Assembly (NCBI RefSeq): GCF_000237925.1
Contig: NC_031497.1
Span: 1,054,001 to 1,118,000 of the forward strand
DNA from: Schistosoma mansoni
Lineage: Eukaryota > Platyhelminthes > Trematoda > Strigeidida > Schistosomatidae
Length of the DNA stretch: 64,000 nt
Direction: 5' to 3'
Shown: piece by piece, positions 12,721-24,392 of the stretch
How positions within the stretch are numbered: the first letter of the stretch is position 1
Layout of the letters: each line of letters opens with the position of its first letter
Program-made: the position numbers and the translations under genes
Notes under the pieces: model-generated
Told to the model about the DNA's origin: nothing
Database searches by the model: none
Seen by the model: the letters and a program-made list of their open reading frames with translations, nothing else

Positions 12721-12911
12721 GGAATATTTTTCTGTTATTTTGTCATATTCGAGTCTGCTACTCAGATATACACTTCGTGTTTGCTTACTTGAACTAGTTA
12801 CTTGAGTGAAGAAATCAAAAGTGAATAGGAAGCTTTTACTGATTAAACTGAATTATGAATTATGCACAACTCATCATTGAACATAGATACAGTCACCCAA
12901 AAAAGTCATAT

Positions 12912-13012
12912 TTTTATAGTTGAAAGCATGAGTTAATTGAAGCTAGACCACCAAGAAAAACCTGGAAGCACTGGACGGCCGTTTCATCCTATTGTGAGAC
13001 TCCTCCTCATAT
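12912..13012 (-). mobile_element. Family B retroposon, 3' fragment
   Basis: Reverse 3' block (AATTGAAGCTAGACCACCAA) with the GAAAC side of the hammerhead. Confidence 0.7.
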
Positions 13013-13238
13013 TTTTAATCAATGGGGGTGTACCTGTCAGTATCCATTAGTTCTTACTTGGTTTATGTCTCATTGACCGAACATGTCAATTTAAAATGAA
13101 TAAAAAAAGTGTATGGAGATGTCATCATCAACTAACACTGTCAATAAACTAAATATGTCTTGTTTCTATACTGAATGAATGAATTTTACATGAAAATCAG
13201 CTGAGAGAACAAAACTACATCAAGAAAACATTCATCTT

Positions 13239-13303
13239 AGCTACAAATCTTCTCCACATGAAAATCTAGGAGATATTATTTGAGATGGTGAAGATTTGTA
13301 GCT
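13239..13303. repeat. Inverted repeat, 14-bp perfect arms
   Basis: AGCTACAAATCTTC at 13239-13252 and GAAGATTTGTAGCT at 13290-13303. GTAGCTCAGGTGG at the right arm looks like a tRNA A box, but no B box was found. Confidence 0.7.
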
Positions 13304-13513
13304 CAGGTGGATGATTTTTTTGACGGATTTTTGTTCTCTGAACTGGGTGGTTTGATCAGTAGTTTTTTGTTTTTTTGTTTTCATAAAATACAAGGTCACC
13401 AAATTAAAATTTGTTTTAAGGATCAAAGGATAGTTTGAACTTGCCTTTTGTTTACAATTTACTTTCAAAAAGTAATTTTATCTCTATTATTTTAAATATT
13501 TTTAGCAATATAC

Positions 13514-14026
13514 TGTTATTATCGATTGAGTGCGTTCTTGCCCAGTTGATATATATGAACGTGCTGATTCCCGCTAATCAAAGAGGAGTGAATTTATCGA
13601 TCGGATCAATAATACACAAAAGTCGTATGAGCAGTCTACAGTGCGTATCGACCCTGCTGTCTACCTACCCCAGCTAGTTAAGTCCAGAACATCAATCTCA
13701 GCCTCTGCAATATGAATCATTATTCTCAAATATACTCAGTTTATATTACCAAACAAACTGACCACATCGTACCATAAAATACAAAATAACATTTGTACAA
13801 GATGTGGCTGTGAATGTGGGGAACAGTAATTAATGGACTAGGGATAACTCAAGAATGGTAAATCGTATACTAATAGTCTATAGGTCAAAATAAAGCTTAT
13901 GATGAGAGGAACATGAATATGGATAGTTTAGCTACTTAACAATTATACAATAGGAAATATACATATAATATTGGTCCATAAATAGTTCTCAAAGTTACTA
14001 TTCATAAATCTCCACGGGATATAACA
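13514..14026 (-). mobile_element. Solo LTR, 513 bp, TSD TATAC
   Basis: Minus-strand copy of the same LTR. Exactly flanked by TATAC at 13509-13513 and 14027-14031, a perfect 5-bp target duplication, so it is a solo LTR left by LTR-LTR recombination. Confidence 0.85.
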
Positions 14027-14150
14027 TATACAAAGATATTTTTACTGCTTGATATAAGTAATATTTCAATTTTGCGCAAAAGTTCAAAAGTAGCTTTCTA
14101 AATTCTAATTGGCTTATCCCTTTACCATCATACCTTTATCATGCTCGAAA

Positions 14151-14556
14151 ATGCCCCCAAATGCCCTGGTATGGCCGAGAGTGGGGAGGGCTCGTCCTCG
14201 CTCTCGAAATGCTCTCACATGACCACACGTATATAGACTCTGTCAGGGAAGTCCTACTCACTGCCTTCTCGTACCACAGGTGTTGTTTACGAAATTGAGA
14301 GGACGAAAATCGAATGTCCGTCGCTTTAACCGGATTGGTGGGCACGGAAAGTTCACCTAGGGGAGTTGGAAAACCCTGATTACAAACCAATGGTGCACAT
14401 GGGCTCCAATATCCTGAGGGAACAAATGGTGTATGAATCAATCGTTGGTCACCCGTTATCATGGGACTGCATCTCCTCACGATGCTCCACTGCCTTGTGG
14501 ATCAGATCTTTAGGTCAAACGATCAGGGTGTGGCTCTTTAAGGAAACCACCTGCTC
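14151..14556 (+). repeat. Unclassified ~520-bp retroposon, 3'-truncated copy
   Basis: Starts ATGCCCCCAAATGCCCTGG and runs to AACCACCTGCTC. Shares GCGAATGTCCG-like, CCTAGGGGAGTTGG and GTGCACATGGGCTCC blocks with the copies at 47.5 and 48.5 kb. Confidence 0.75.
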
Positions 14557-14967
14557 AAAAATACTAATGAACTAATAACTAATAACAATTAGCCATAATT
14601 ATTGGATATCTTGGTTCATAGGACTCTTTCTATCTCCAATGGTTAATTAGGACATCAAAGATGTCATACGAATTCTTTCCTGTTTATTCTCTATAATGTA
14701 TAGTTTGTAAACTCATAATAATGTACATCAAAATATAAAACTGTAATGTAACATAAATAAGAAATTACAATTTGTATATATCTAGGTTATATATGATGTA
14801 AAGCTTAGTGACAAATGCATAGGTAATTGACTGTAATTTATGAGCGGTAGAAGAGAGATTAATAATTAATGATGTAAATGGAAGCTTTGATTTAAAGGAA
14901 GATAAAAGTACCGTAAACCATATATATCATAAAGGCATAATAATGAATACAGAAAGCTTATGGAAAT

Positions 14968-15185
14968 TGTTAGATTTTCATAGGTTATGTTGTGAACTGA
15001 TCTTGGATAAACGGGGAAAAACTGAGAAGCACTGGCCTTTTTTCAGCTCGAGACTCAGCAATGTAAATCCACGACACTATCATCTGAGATCCAACCCAAC
15101 GCCTTTTATCTTGTATAAAGTGCTTAACTTCTAAACCACTAAGCTGGAATCCAATGGTTTATATGACTGACTTCAGTGGATTGGC
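14968..15185 (-). mobile_element. Family B retroposon, strongly diverged
   Basis: GAGAAGCACTGGCC, AAACCACTAAGCTGG and GGAATCCAATGG keep the order of a reversed family B copy. Confidence 0.55.
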
Positions 15186-15189
15186 GGTA

Positions 15190-15795
15190 TTACGCGACAG
15201 TCTTCAATTGTCGGTAGTGAATGGCTGTTTCATTCTCAACACTATACAACTCCAGTAAATAGGACTTCTAGGTGGAGTTTTGCTCTATGAGCTGAAGGGT
15301 TCGATTGTGGAGCTTTCATTGTTCTTCTGAACAACATCGTTAGCACAAACCTTCAAATAGAATTAAAATTACTCAAATATCTTCAGGTATGACTTATAGA
15401 CTATTCTGTCGACCTCGATCTTGATTGGTTATTGTTGATCTTTAACCTGCCATTGTCTACCTCCTTATTTTGATGGTATCTCTTTTTGACTTGATTCTTG
15501 GTCCCAGATTTGTCTATGATTTTTCTGATTGGTCAATAGATTGGATCGATTTCTACGTGTTTGTTGATTGCTAATTGACCTGAGTTCACAGTTTCTAAAA
15601 ATTCTCTAGTGTTTTTAGTATCCCCTTCATCCAAGATGTCAACATTTTTCCAATCGACTGTGTATCTACAGTTGTTTACATTTAATGATATAAGAGAAAA
15701 AATGTCATGGTGTCATTTGGTTTGATCCTAAGAGGTAACTAGAGTCCAGATAGACTTCCAATTTCGGTCGTACCAAGTGTTTAGCTTCTCTTTTT
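15190..15795. other. Intergenic, nothing recognised
   Basis: AT-rich single-copy-looking DNA without a credible frame. Confidence 0.45.
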
Positions 15796-15796
15796 A

Positions 15797-15972
15797 GGCA
15801 TCAGAAAGACCAAAGAACACACTACGTCAAGAATTGGAAGCAGACATCGAAAGGATGAATAGCAATAGGAAACAACTGGAGGTGATTACCCAGAACAGAG
15901 CTAGATGGAGAATGCTGGTTGGTGACCTAGCTCCTCCACGAGGGATAACAAGAGTGAGTAAGTAATCCAGGC
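15797..15972 (+). mobile_element. RTE-clade LINE 3' end
   Basis: About 175 bp matching the RTE terminus (GAATTGGAAGCAGACATCGA, AGAATGCTGGTTGGTGACCT) and ending in GAGTGAGTAAGTAA. Confidence 0.7.
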
Positions 15973-16201
15973 GTCAGTATGTTGTCTAACTTTACGTAAA
16001 CTCACTTACTTGTCAGCCAAACCCGTAACCATTCATTTGCATTACAATTCAAAGTTTTTTAATTGTTGACAGTAACGCTTTTCCACATGACTATAATTAC
16101 TAATGTTAACAGCATTATTTCGACCAATGCCAATATCACTGTTAATACTACTAGTAGTAAGTTCTACTTCTATTAGACCTAAATTTGTAACAACCTTACA
16201 G

Positions 16202-16562
16202 TAAAACTGGATAGCGGTCAGCAGTGGAGTCCATAACCCATGTTCCTTTTTATGTGGGGATCCTCATATGAGTGTACTTGCATGCAGGTGTTGTTTTTTA
16301 AACGGGTATTTGAACCCAATATCTATCGATTCTAATACAAACACGTTACCTACTCAGTCACGGAATCCTAATGGACATTAGATCATGAATTTATGAATTT
16401 AATATATAGAAGTATATAATACGTTGAAGGGAAAAGTATTCGGTAAAATATCAGAGTAAATATCAACACTGGGATACAGGTTCATCCAACTGATAAGTCT
16501 CCATTAGTACGAAACAAGCGTCCTCAATTCTACTATCAACCACAATTCAACTTACTAAAAAC
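16202..16562. mobile_element. Smalpha-type copies, divergent pair, degenerate
   Basis: Reverse copy 16202-16375 (GGATAGCGGTCAGCAG, ACTCAGTCACGGAATCC) followed by a forward hammerhead part at 16430-16562 (CCAACTGATAAGTC, ACGAAACAAGCGTCC). Confidence 0.6.
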
Positions 16563-16974
16563 TTGTGACTAAATGACAATGAAAATGAAAATCACTCAAA
16601 ATGCACATGTGTCAATGAAGACAGAAAAGTTGCAGTCCTAAGTATCGACAACATAGAAATAAAAGGCATTAAAATTTGTATCAGTGTGTTTTAATTATAA
16701 CTCCGTTACTACTACTACTACTCACACTACTAATACCCACACTACAACTTCGTCCAGTTACAATTAACAAACCAAATGATTGCTTACATAATATTGTCTG
16801 TACAAATAACTTATAATACGAGTTTCTGATAATTACTCTCAGAAGTTAAACAAACTAATTCATTGAAGAATGTCTAGTCAACTTTTTTAATTTCTCGCTA
16901 CTTCACTCGTAGCTGGATTTCCACAAATCTCACACCATGTCCTACAATAACTACTACTACTGTAATGAACCAAC

Positions 16975-17245
16975 ACTCAGGCGGAGAAACCAATTTACTA
17001 TTTATTGCACAATCATACAGTGGTTTAATTAAATGTGAAAATCATATATCAAATACATTATTTTCACATCTTTTTGAGTTGTCTCTTACAAGCTTCATTG
17101 TTCCTTTATTCCCGTTGTTATCTTGATTGTTTTCAGTCTCCTTCTCTTTTTTCTTCATTTCAGTTTTCTGAACCTTCTGCTTAGAGATATTCCACTTTCG
17201 ACAGCTGTTACATACTACTTTTATCTGCAAACGTAAGTAGCATAC
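16975..17245 (-). repeat. ~260-bp dispersed repeat, diverged copy
   Basis: Shares CAAGCTTCATTGTTCC, a CTTTT/TCTTC-rich middle and TACATACTACTTTTATCTGC end with the next copy, and abuts it head to tail. Confidence 0.65.
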
Positions 17246-17249
17246 GCTA

Positions 17250-17535
17250 CACTACTGTAGTGAAGGGGAACACAGGTGAGGAAAACCGGTTATATTTAGT
17301 ACAGAATTACAGAGTTACTTGTTAAAATAGAAAAATCATATTCCAATGCTTGACTTGCAAAATGTTCACTGATTGTCTCAAACTTCATTGTTCCTTCATT
17401 TCCACACCAATTACTATCTATTCCCGTTCTTTCCTCATTGATCTTCTCAACCAATTGCTGCCAATCATTCTATTCCTGACAAGCGTTATATATTACTTAT
17501 GTCGACAAAAGTAGCACACATCACACTACCAATAT
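17250..17535 (-). repeat. ~260-bp dispersed repeat
   Basis: From CTACTGTAGTGAAGGGG and ACACAGGTGAGG to ATTACTTATGTCGAC, AAAAGTAGCACACA. Middle has CAAAATGTTCACTGATTGTC and CTTCATTGTTCC. Confidence 0.72.
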
Positions 17536-17595
17536 CACTCACACTACTGTTACTATTACCATTATTAATATTATTTTTATTTCTGTTGCTATTAC

Positions 17596-18110
17596 TGTTA
17601 TATCTCGTGGAGATTTATGAATGGTAACTTTAAGGAACTATTTATGGACCAATATTATATGTATATTTCCTATTGTATAATTGTTAAGTAGCTAAACTAT
17701 CCATATTCATGTTCCTCTCATCATAGGCTTTATTTTGACCTATAGACTATTAGTATACGATTTACCATTCTTGAGTTATCCCTAGTCCATTAATTACTGT
17801 TCCCCACATTCACAGCCACATTTGGCCACATCCTGTACAAATGTTATTTTTTGGTGCGATGTGGTCAGTTTTGTTTGGTATATAAACCCAGTGTATTTGA
17901 GAATAATGATTCATATTGCAGAGGCTGAGATTGATGTTCTGGACTTAACTGACTGGTCTAGGCAGATAGCAGGGTCGATACACTCTCTAGACTGCTCATA
18001 CGGCTTTTGTGTATCATTGGGCGATCAATAAATACACTGCTCTCTAATTGGGCGGTCATATCACGTCCCATATATTGGATAGGGCACGCACTCAATCACA
18101 TGTTATAACA
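17596..18110 (+). mobile_element. Solo LTR, 515 bp, TSD ATTAC
   Basis: TGTTATATCTCGTGG to TGTTATAACA, flanked by ATTAC at 17591-17595 and 18111-18115. TATA box GGTATATAAACCC near 17877 and an AATAAA signal (CAATAAATAC) near 18029 fit an LTR promoter and poly(A) site. The parent element's interior is not present. Confidence 0.87.
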
Positions 18111-18115
18111 ATTAC

Positions 18116-18720
18116 CAATATTAAACCCACGGAATAACAGTCACTATACAAAATTTGCGAGATTCTCCTTGAATTTGATTTTCTTAATTTTCCGTTCCTA
18201 AATCAGATTTATACAGAGATAATTCCGTCAATATGAAATAAACCATTTGTGAAAAAGGTTTTTTGGGAAAAAATATTTCCCTTTCCCCACATATGAACTT
18301 TAATAATAATAATAATAACAAGAGTATTAATAATAGTAATGGTAATAATAATAATAATAAGGGAGAGGAAATCAATCATAACACCTTGGTTTCATTATAA
18401 ACTACACTTGAATCATATTTTTTAATTTTTTTTTCCTGGTGAAAAGAAAAACAAAAATAATCCTTATATGGAATAGAATTAGAAAGAAACCATATGTACT
18501 ATTTAAACTTGAATTAATTTTGATTTAGTTATTCTATTTACTCTGAAGAAGTAGCTTACACTAAGTTAAGAAATATCAGAACATCTAATTTTTCTATTTG
18601 TTAGTTTTTGTGTTATAACATGGTAAACTACAATTTTTAATGATAGAGAATATATTGACTAAAGTGAATGATGGATGAGGTAGATAAGGGTTGTATGAAT
18701 TTCTTATAAGATATTCTATA
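18116..18720. other. Intergenic, AT-rich
   Basis: AAT microsatellite and T/A runs only. Confidence 0.6.
18300..18362. repeat. (AAT)n microsatellite
   Basis: Interrupted AAT repeats; the Leu-rich antisense frame over it is a composition artefact. Confidence 0.9.
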
Positions 18721-18724
18721 TGTA

Positions 18725-18955
18725 ATTTCATAGTTGAAATCAGGAGTCATTTGAAGCTAGTTCATCGTGGGAAACCTGGAAGCACTGGACGGCTGTTTCG
18801 TCCTATTGTGGGACTCCTCAGCAGTGTGCATCCACGATCCCGCCTCGCGAGGTTCGAACCCAGGATCTATCGGTCTCGCGCGTGAACGCTTAACCACAAC
18901 TGTTGTAATTACTATAATATCCACAATACCCCCTCCTGAAATTATACTAAAGTTT
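18725..18955. mobile_element. Family B retroposon, reverse copy joined to forward tail
   Basis: Reverse 3' block, hammerhead and tRNA-like part to about 18898, then directly the forward tail AATTACTATAATATCCACAA, a divergent junction inside the element. Confidence 0.75.
18783..18826 (-). ncRNA. Hammerhead ribozyme (family B), apparently intact
   Basis: On the minus strand CACTG pairs with CAGTG; core CTGAGGA, stem II GTCC/GGAC, GAAA, short stem III (ACAGCCGT) and GTC cleavage site are all present. Confidence 0.75.
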
Positions 18956-19004
18956 GAATATTGCCTAGATAGTGAATGCATGGTACCAATTTCTTTAAGA
19001 ATTG

Positions 19005-19318
19005 AATTGTGGTGCGGTCTATTTATATCCACATAAGTATTACACGGTGGTAATCATACATAGAATGTATTTTGGCAGAAGATCGATAAGGAAAGAACAG
19101 GAACGGAACGCAATTGGTATGAAAATGCATAAACAATGAAATCAGAGAAGATGGACTAATATTTGCAGAAGGAACAGTTAAGATTGAGACAATTGATTGT
19201 TCTTTGAAAGTTAACTGTCCACTGTATGGTTATCAGAATTTAGTGAGATAGTCTATAATTTGTGCTTAAATACATTCGATTGTCCCTATTCGTGTTCTTG
19301 TTCACTACAACACTAATG
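19005..19318 (+). repeat. ~260-bp dispersed repeat, diverged copy
   Basis: GAAAGAACAGGAACGGAACG, AATTGGTATGAAAATG and the end GTTCTTGTTCACTACAACAC match the 49.8 kb copy. Confidence 0.6.
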
Positions 19319-19743
19319 AATAAATATCCTTTTAAATTAAAAAAAATGTGACTCCATATTTTATCCCATCCTACCATAAGATAAGATATTTCCAAGTAGT
19401 TTTATGTTACTAAGTAGTACCTGTTATCCAATTGGTATCAATAGTTTTGTACACTTTCATCATAGTCAAATAAAGCTATTAAAAATACAGAATGAATTTA
19501 TCAGTGTAATGACACAATCTGTATATGATAATTAGAACAAAAATACAAGTAGTTGTTATCAGTTCAATGAATCATCAGAACAACTGCTAATTGAAACAAT
19601 AACCATTTGGTAACTAAGATGCCTACACACAATTATGTAGTCGAATATAATAATAATTTTTGTCTTGTCTTGATGACTTGTTAATAGGATTACAGTAATA
19701 TAGATAAAAATTTTACCAAAATATATGAACCAATTTAATATGA

Positions 19744-20047
19744 GTAAAGATGGATAGTGGTTAGCAGTGGAATCCAGGACGCGTGTTTCGTCCTATTTGA
19801 AACTCGTCGGTTGGATGTACCCCCAGCCCAGAGTTGTTCACTTCGGGTCCCAAAATAGGATGAAACATGCGTCCTGGATTCCACTGCTAGCCACTATCCA
19901 TCTTTGATTATAAAGCTTATCACTTAAGACAATATCGAGGCAGTCCGCATAGGATGCACATATGTCAACAAAAGATTAATCAATTGAAGTCTTAAACAAC
20001 AGTGTGAAGATACAAGCAAACGATACAAAGTCAATTTGATATGAATA
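19744..20047. mobile_element. Smalpha-type retroposon, divergent inverted pair
   Basis: Reverse 19744-19850 (GGATAGTGGTTAGCAGTGG) then forward from CAAAATAGGATGAAAC to the 3' end. Hammerheads are damaged (CCGACGA core in the reverse part). Confidence 0.75.
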
Positions 20048-20194
20048 AAACCTATGTCGACGATATGTTCTAACAAATTAGAAAATTTACTAAAAATACG
20101 AAACAATGTCATCTATTTACTTATTATATTCACTGTCGAAATAAATAAAAATCTTGTTAGTATAGGTTTATGGAGATTGGTGAATTGATATCAC

Positions 20195-20585
20195 AAGTGG
20201 ATGAATGTTAGACCACTATTGAAAAAATGGAAGCACTGGTATCATGTGTTCACTAATGATCGGCTTCAAGATGAGTTTTCCGGAGTTCTAACAATAGAAC
20301 CGTGGCCAGTCGAGTTCAACTGTGTCTTCTGTAAAGTTAGTTACTCACTGAAGACAATGGTGGACGGTCGCACAATATAATGGGTCGGTTAAAGTCAGAC
20401 ATTAACACTGTTGAATGCCGGTCAACTCAGTGGTCTAGAAGTTAAGCGTTCGCGTGTGAAACCCAAGATCCTCAGTTCGATTTCCGTGTGTGGGATCGTG
20501 GATGCGTACTACGACGAAATGGCCGTCTAGTGCTTCCAAGTTTTCAATGATTTTCTAACATTCATCGATTCATGATATCAATAGA
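20195..20585. mobile_element. Family B retroposon with leader, hammerhead deleted
   Basis: A short reversed tail at 20195-20245, then forward leader, tRNA-like part and 3' block. The core between GCGTACTA and CGACGAAATGG is lost. Confidence 0.72.
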
Positions 20586-20589
20586 GAAA

Positions 20590-21260
20590 AAATAATTTTC
20601 GGTAACTTCATTTTTCTAGATAATCTATTCATAAAATGAAAAGAGAGTGAATTCTAGTAAGATATATATTCATAGATGAATCCATTGAAATGTACTGATG
20701 TTGATGATGAATTTCCATAGATCGTTCAGTATTGACAATACACACATCAAACAGAATCTCACTCTCTTTTATAATAAACACGTTCATAGATAGTAAAACA
20801 AATTAGACATGTGTTAATAAAAGAAAATTATGTTTCATTAAAATGTTTTCTCCCTTTTTTTTCTTTTTCCAAGTGTCTTTATGGTATTTGCAAAAGTATT
20901 TATGGGGTTATATACCAGTTAAATGATAATTAACTATGTGTACTTTCTTTAAATATACATGGAAGGACATGTATTTATGTCATTTTGGTATTTTGTAAAG
21001 TGTAAACAATGTCGGAGTACTCTATATGAAAATGAACAAATTTCAATTCATTTAGAAGAAGTTGGGTTAACAATTTCTACAATCGTGTTATAGATACTTT
21101 GATGATACTATATTTTTCTATATATATACTACTGATGACGAAATAGTCACATGGTTAACACATTGTCATGGATAGGAATCTTAGTTTAGAAAAAAGAATA
21201 TTCATATATACATATATATTTGATATTTGAAAAATTGTAAATTGCATGCACTTCACAGAT
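20590..21260. other. Intergenic, nothing recognised
   Basis: Very AT-rich; no repeat family or gene identified. Confidence 0.5.
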
Positions 21261-21261
21261 C

Positions 21262-21754
21262 TTCCTATCCAAGTGCCCTCACATGGCCACGCGCATAAAA
21301 CCACTGCCAGAGAATTCCTACTCACTGCCTTCTCATACCACAGGTGTTCTTTACGATATTGAGATGACGAAAAGCGAATGTCCGGGGCTTTAACCAGGCT
21401 GGGGAACACGGAGGATTCACCTAGATAAGTTGGAAAACCCTGATTTCAAACTAATGGTGCACATGGACTCCAGGATCCTAAGGGAGCAAATGCTGTGTGA
21501 ACCTATAGTTAGTCACCGTCTACCATAGGACTGCATCTCCTTACGTTGCTCCACCACCTTGTGGATCAGACCTCTAGGTCGAAGGCTCCGAGTGTGGCCC
21601 CTTATGAAAACCAACTGAATAGGTTTGTGCACCCGGGCAGTATCACGACCCTCGCAAAAGTCAATGATAGCTGATACTGGCTTGATTGTTATTGTGTGGG
21701 CATATCTATTTGATTCTCCCCTTGTACCAATGTTTATGTGTTCAAATAAATAAA
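21262..21754 (+). repeat. Unclassified ~520-bp retroposon copy
   Basis: From CTTCCTATCCAAGTGCCC to the 3' end TGTTCAAATAAATAAACA. More diverged than the 47-49 kb pair. Confidence 0.72.
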
Positions 21755-22251
21755 CATAACGTTTTAGCTAATTTTCCCTTAAAAACAGAAATGAAAGAAT
21801 TCTATAAAACTGTAAAGAAAATAAATTACATTTTTGCTTAGTTTTTTTATTTAATCAATAATGAGCAATATACAACTTGACACACATTTGGATCAACCGA
21901 AGTTTTCACATCACTTTAGCTTAACGGTATGAAACTCCAAAGTAGTAGTAGTCTCAGTGATGCTGAATAAAGCTATACCACAAAGAATGTGACTTAAGGT
22001 GAAAGAATTAACTGAAGGCATAAAATGTGTGAAATAATTTTGAAACTCAGAATTATGGAATAAGCAGAAAGAGGATGAATTAGTGTCACTGGAAGTAATT
22101 TTTACCCATATTACCCAACATTTCTAGCCATTGTAGGCATTTATTTTATGGATACTCACCATACCGATAGCGACTGACCGAATTATATATCTGCTCTCAA
22201 ACTGATTGGAATCATAAATCATAAAGATTTATTTAAATAATAGTAAATTAG

Positions 22252-22612
22252 TAGTTGAATTCATGAGTTACTTAAAGCTAGACCACTATGGAAAACCTGG
22301 ACGGCCGCTTCATCCTAGTATGGAATCCCGCTCGCGGGATTCGAACCTAGGACCTTCATCCTCAACCTTCAGACCACTGAGCTGATCGGTATCCAAGGGT
22401 GTTAATGTCTAACTTAAACCAATCCACGAGGTTGAGTGACACATTCACCAATGTCTTCAGTGAGTTACTATCTCATAAAATACCCATTTGAACTTTACTG
22501 GTCACTGCTTCTCATTAGAACTCTAGGAAATACCTCATGGAGCCAGTCACTAGTTTTCTATGATGGTCTAACTTCAATTGATTCATGATCTCAACCAATA
22601 AAAATTAATATT
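22252..22612. mobile_element. Family B retroposon, divergent inverted
   Basis: Reverse 3' block, hammerhead remnant, tRNA-like part and leader to about 22553, then a forward tail from TTTTCTATGATGGTCTAAC. Confidence 0.75.
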
Positions 22613-22626
22613 ATTATTTATATATC

Positions 22627-22798
22627 GTTGAAATCAAGAGTCAATTAAAGCTAGACCACCGTAGAAAACCTGGAAGCACTGGACGATCGTTTTGTCCTAT
22701 TGTCGGTCAAGTGCTCTGGCGCGAGGCTGATAGGTTCTGGGTTTGAATCTCGTGAGGCGAGATCGTGGACTCGCACTGCTAAGGAGTCTCATAATATT
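22627..22798. mobile_element. Family B retroposon, divergent inverted
   Basis: Reverse 3' half to 22705, then forward tRNA-like and partial hammerhead (TCGCACTGCTAAGGAGTCTC) to about 22795. Confidence 0.72.
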
Positions 22799-22799
22799 A

Positions 22800-23419
22800 T
22801 TATGTTTAGTTAATTGAATAAAATTTTTCAAACTTATGAAATAATATATGATATATTAGAAAAAAAAGTATCTAAATAGTTACAGTGATTGTTGGCCTAT
22901 AGTTTTATTTAAACAACCTATCATATTTCATTTTATAATTTATTTGATTGGTCAAAGTCAAATTCAACTAAGTGACCTTGAGAAGTTTTAAAAATACAAA
23001 AAAAAGAGTATGTAGGTGTAGTTGGATGACTGAATGAATGAATGTATTTGTAATTGTAATTTTTAAAAGAATATACTTAAACAAACATGATAGATGGATG
23101 GATGGATACAATAATTTTGTAATATAAATGAAATCCCCCATTTAATTATTTATTTAATATTTTGTTATAATGAAGAATTTAGTCTTCCATTTGATCGAAT
23201 TATAATTACACTATCATATCTCCCTCACCCCCCTATCTGACCCATATATATATATACTTATTCTGATCCCAGATCTTACATATTTCCACTTCACATACAT
23301 ATACAGATTTAAGTGTTCACATTCTATTCTATGTTGTTTTTGACAATCCTAAATTGACATGCTGTAAACGATGTACTTTACCTTGAACCTGACCAATATC
23401 TTTGGTTTATTATTGATTT
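22800..23419. other. Upstream region of the secreted gene
   Basis: AT-rich with a GATGGATGGAT run near 23096 and a TATATATATA stretch near 23248. No obvious promoter element beyond AT content. Confidence 0.5.
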
Positions 23420-23629
23420 GGACCTACACAATTGTGTAAACCTGAAGAGAGAGAATCTATCAAAAAGAACATTCTTCGTCCATTTTTTTTTGGATCTATG
23501 AATTGTAGAACTTGAAGAGAGAGAGAATCTATCAAAAAGAACATTCTTCGTCCATTTTTTTGGATTTATACAATTGTGTGAACCTGAAGAGATAGATTCG
23601 ATCGAAAAGAACAATCTTCATCTTATAAA
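23420..23629 (+). repeat. Three-unit ~70-bp tandem repeat ending at a start codon
   Basis: Units start at 23420, 23492 and 23562 (72, 70 and 68 bp). Each has a GGA-x-x-TA...CAATTG-like start, ACCTGAAGAGA, then AAAAGAACATTCTTC and a T-run; the third is more diverged and its last base precedes the ATG at 23630. The GAAcaTTC core at 23467-23474 and 23539-23546 has the layout of a heat-shock-element half-site pair and is GAACAATC in unit 3. It must be the 5' UTR and/or promoter of the secreted-protein gene. Regulation is inference. Confidence 0.75.
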
Positions 23630-24385
23630 ATGAAGAAATTCTATTATTATATTTTAATTATATCAACATTTAAAACTATTTTTATTCATGTAACTAAACT
23701 AACTACTGATTTATTTCATACATCATGTCATGTGAATTCACCACGTCGTATACGTAATCTTGATCAACAAACTATAATGTTAATGAATAAAAATTCAAAA
23801 CCATGTTGTTTACCAAATAAATGGAAATCACGTTTCTATGTTAAAACAATTAAAGGTGGAAGATATTTTAGTCGTTTAGATCATGGTACATTTTATATTC
23901 AACATCAATTCAATGAATCCTATAATAATAATGCATTATTAATTGTTGGACGTAATGTTTATTCAACAGAATTTTGTAATCTTAATTATACAGATCATTC
24001 TATACTACTTAAACATTTATGTCCTAATGATAGTATAAAATGTTTAGAAAGACCATACCTTGGAGAACCAAGATGTATTACAGAGAAATATGGTTATATA
24101 TTAAAGAAATCACGTTTATATAATGATAAAGAACAAATTAAAGAAATATGGTTTATTGATAAATATAATCATATATTTGATCATATTGAAAGACATTTAT
24201 ATCATATTATACGTCAATATGGTTTATGTCAATTAATACGTTATCAAATACAATGGGGTAAATATACAATGCCATGGAAAAGTTGTCGATTATTTATAAA
24301 ACGTGAACAAACTTATATACCAATAAGTGGTACATTTCAACATCAATTTAATCAATCATTTATTGATGATTTATTATTTTGTTAA
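23630..24385 (+). CDS. Secreted cysteine-rich glycoprotein, single exon, 251 aa
   Basis: An uninterrupted 251-codon frame, much longer than chance frames in this AT-rich DNA. The N-terminus (MKKF then YYYILIISTF) looks like a signal peptide or anchor. Ten cysteines follow at 33, 59, 60, 116, 131, 138, 149, 200, 219 and 251, and N-glycosylation sequons at N95, N119 and N241, so a disulfide-bonded exported protein is likely. Third positions are strongly A/T. I do not recognise the family with confidence; PCC-x-P-x-x-W at 58-64 and the cysteine spacing weakly recall ependymin-related proteins. The upstream 210 bp is a tandem repeat ending at the ATG, and an RTE LINE fragment begins within about 10 bp of the stop. 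An unseen upstream exon is possible but the signal-like start argues against it. Confidence 0.75.
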   Translation: MKKFYYYILIISTFKTIFIHVTKLTTDLFHTSCHVNSPRRIRNLDQQTIMLMNKNSKPCCLPNKWKSRFYVKTIKGGRYFSRLDHGTFYIQHQFNESYNNNALLIVGRNVYSTEFCNLNYTDHSILLKHLCPNDSIKCLERPYLGEPRCITEKYGYILKKSRLYNDKEQIKEIWFIDKYNHIFDHIERHLYHIIRQYGLCQLIRYQIQWGKYTMPWKSCRLFIKREQTYIPISGTFQHQFNQSFIDDLLFC

Positions 24386-24392
24386 TGATTAA

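Noticed and set aside
8252-18110. A full-length LTR element between the same-strand LTRs at 8.25 and 17.6 kb
   Set aside because: The 8.8 kb between them holds unrelated repeats and no gag/pol, and the 17.6 kb LTR has its own target duplication.
23378-23614. Minus-strand frame with a repeated peptide (KKWTKNVLFDRFSL)
   Set aside because: It is the antisense of the tandem repeat upstream of the secreted gene.
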